The position numbers and the translations under genes were made by a program. Below are positions 62,429-64,000 of a stretch of 64,000 nucleotides of DNA, piece by piece (position 1 is the stretch's first letter; every line of letters begins with the position of its first letter). Under the pieces are notes generated by a model, which did not search any database, was not told the origin of the DNA, and saw only the letters and a list, made by a program, of their open reading frames with translations. The stretch is from Cyanobacterium sp. uoEpiScrs1. Its GTDB lineage: Bacteria > Cyanobacteriota > Cyanobacteriia > Cyanobacteriales > Microcystaceae. The stretch covers positions 1,599,376 through 1,663,375 of the forward strand of contig NZ_OX373462.1 in the NCBI RefSeq assembly GCF_947331815.1, in the 5' to 3' direction.

Positions 62429-62469
62429 AATATATTATGGTAGTCTAGACTCCTATTAAAACAAAAAAA

Positions 62470-63519
62470 GTGACTCAAGATTTTTCTAACCTCTGGATTG
62501 AACTTCTGCAACAACTTCTAGATAAAAAGTCTTTATCTAAACCTCAGGCTTCCAAACTGATGCAAGGATGGATATCAGAAACTATCCCTCCTATAGTTTC
62601 CGGAGCAATTTTGGCAGCAATTCAATCTAAAGGAGTTTCTGGAAGCGAGTTGGCAGGAATGGCGCAAGTGTTACAGTCCCAATCGTTATACCGAACAAGT
62701 ATCAATCACGGTGAGCCAGTGATTGATACTTGTGGAACTGGAGGTGACGGAGCTTCCACTTTTAATATTTCCACTGCAGTAGCATTTGTAGCCGCAACAG
62801 CTGGAGTAAAAGTAGCTAAACACGGTAACCGTTCAGCATCGAGCAAGGTAGGTTCTGCTGATGTTTTAGAGTATTTGGGAATTAAACTTTCCACTCCTTT
62901 AGAGAAAGTGGAAGAGGCTTTGAGTGAGGTAGGAATTACATTTTTATTTGCTCCAGGATGGCATCCTGCAATGAAACATGTCGCGTCTTTCCGTAAAGCC
63001 CTGAAAGTTCGTACTATTTTTAATTTATTAGGTCCATTAGTTAATCCATTACGTCCCACAGGGCAGATTATTGGGGTCTATTCCTCTGAATTTATTAGAC
63101 CAATGGCAGAGGCATTAAATCAACTAGGAACATCTAAAGCAATCATTGTACACGGACGAGACAAACTCGATGAAGCAGGATTACAAGATCCTACTGATTT
63201 AGTTTTATTAAACAAGAAAACCTTTAAAGATAGTTATATAATTCCCTCAAAGTTAGGGTTGAATTCTGCTCCTTTATCAGCATTAAAAGGAGGAAATATA
63301 GAAAAAAACGCTACTATTATCAAAGATATCTTACAAGGTAAAGGGACTATTGCTCAAGAAGAAGTGGTAGCGTTGAATGCTTCTTTAGCTTTACAAGTGG
63401 GTGAAATTACTCCTTGGGAATCGCATACTCAAGGAATTGCAAAGGCAAAAGATATTTTAAAAAGTGGAGCTGCTTGGGAAAAATTAGAGGCTTTAGCTAA
63501 ATTTTTGGGACAATTTTAA
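62470..63519 (+). CDS. trpD: Anthranilate phosphoribosyltransferase
   Basis: Transfers phosphoribose from PRPP to anthranilate in tryptophan synthesis. The 349-residue protein has [16 protein letters not shown] (PRPP-binding loop), [18 protein letters not shown] and [12 protein letters not shown], then [10 protein letters not shown], all typical. The start is GTG followed by ACTCAAGAT. As is usual in cyanobacteria, trp genes are scattered: no other trp gene is near. An AT-rich hairpin (63559-63590) follows the stop. Confidence 0.96.
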   Translation: MTQDFSNLWIELLQQLLDKKSLSKPQASKLMQGWISETIPPIVSGAILAAIQSKGVSGSELAGMAQVLQSQSLYRTSINHGEPVIDTCGTGGDGASTFNISTAVAFVAATAGVKVAKHGNRSASSKVGSADVLEYLGIKLSTPLEKVEEALSEVGITFLFAPGWHPAMKHVASFRKALKVRTIFNLLGPLVNPLRPTGQIIGVYSSEFIRPMAEALNQLGTSKAIIVHGRDKLDEAGLQDPTDLVLLNKKTFKDSYIIPSKLGLNSAPLSALKGGNIEKNATIIKDILQGKGTIAQEEVVALNASLALQVGEITPWESHTQGIAKAKDILKSGAAWEKLEALAKFLGQF

Positions 63520-64000
63520 TTGTCTTAGTTATAGAAGACTATATTAGTAATAATAGTAAAAACACATTTTAAATAATTAAAATATGTTTTATGTTTTTAA
63601 TGTTTGTTGAAATAAATTATATATACGTCAATGCTAACAATAATAAATATGTTTAAAGGAGAGTATTAGCTATTATAGATACATATTAGCTATATAGTAT
63701 TTTTATATATATGGAGTAGTAGTATTAAGTAATCAGTACTTACCTGAGAGATGTTAACTTTATAAAAATAATTTTTCAAAAAATAAACTTATAAACATAT
63801 AAGATGTTTTATTTAAAATTCAATGCTTGTTTAATTAACGTACACTTTATAATGTAAATAAATTACAATATAAAAGTTAAGTAATTGCAATAGTTAAAAG
63901 TTTATATAAATCTAAAATAAATTTCTGTATAAACAAAAAACTTAATTATAACTAACACCACTAGACTAAATTTTACTTTTCTCTGATAGTTAGTTTAGAC
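63520..64000. other. AT-rich right edge of the window
   Basis: About 480 bases after trpD. A stem AAAACACATTTTAA/TTAAAATATGTTTT (one mismatch) followed by ATGTTTTT may end trpD. The rest shows nothing. Confidence 0.5.

Overview
The window looks like a chromosomal segment of an AT-rich cyanobacterium with a shrinking genome. The cyanobacterial signs are a split DnaE intein C-half, a cyanobacterial-type lipoyl synthase, an aldehyde-deformylating oxygenase, a group 2 sigma factor, DUF760 and DUF2288 proteins, and a trnY-trnT pair. The genome-decay signs are that genes I can support cover only about 58 percent of the window, gaps of 1 to 1.9 kb are common, and several gaps hold coding-like text broken by stop codons. 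I see no transposase, phage gene or CRISPR array. Low coding density with retained biosynthetic genes recalls the Crocosphaera/Cyanothece-derived endosymbionts (diatom spheroid bodies, UCYN-A). That placement is inference from memory, and no nif or photosystem gene lies here to test it.

Layout. 1-1.2 kb: C-terminal half of the split replicative polymerase DnaE, cut by the window edge. 2-12 kb: isolated genes in long gaps (a small conserved protein, a sugar-binding lipoprotein, a secreted Cys-rich protein, a GTPase, a DALR-domain protein), plus an orphan hairpin with a Yfr1-like motif. 13-15 kb: lpxA-lpxB for lipid A. 17-18 kb: an ABC ATPase and a 2[4Fe-4S] ferredoxin. 19-21 kb: dapB, a DUF2288 gene, queC. 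22-29 kb: a TPR protein, a membrane protein, lipA, a two-gene sensory kinase operon and a GNAT acetyltransferase. 31-36 kb: an RlmL-like rRNA methyltransferase, then nrdA and nrdB. 37.7-42.3 kb: a PRC-barrel protein, a Gfo/Idh oxidoreductase, a decayed gene, a 45-residue membrane protein, a CNNM/CBS protein, tRNA-Tyr and tRNA-Thr. 43-48 kb: two small genes, hpnJ (hopanoid tailoring), ado (alkane synthesis). 50-55 kb: uvrA, aat, rpsN. 55.6-63.5 kb: an LCP protein, dxr, mutT with a decayed gene upstream, DUF760, sigma factor, a possible 35-codon ORF and trpD.

Taken together the genes keep replication, repair, dNTP, isoprenoid, hopanoid, lysine, tryptophan, queuosine and lipoate functions and a bacterial envelope (lipid A plus LCP). 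The main unusual signals are the split intein, a 12-base match between an intergenic RNA candidate and the antisense of the hpnJ ribosome-binding site, a set of long near-perfect intergenic hairpins, and genes caught in decay.
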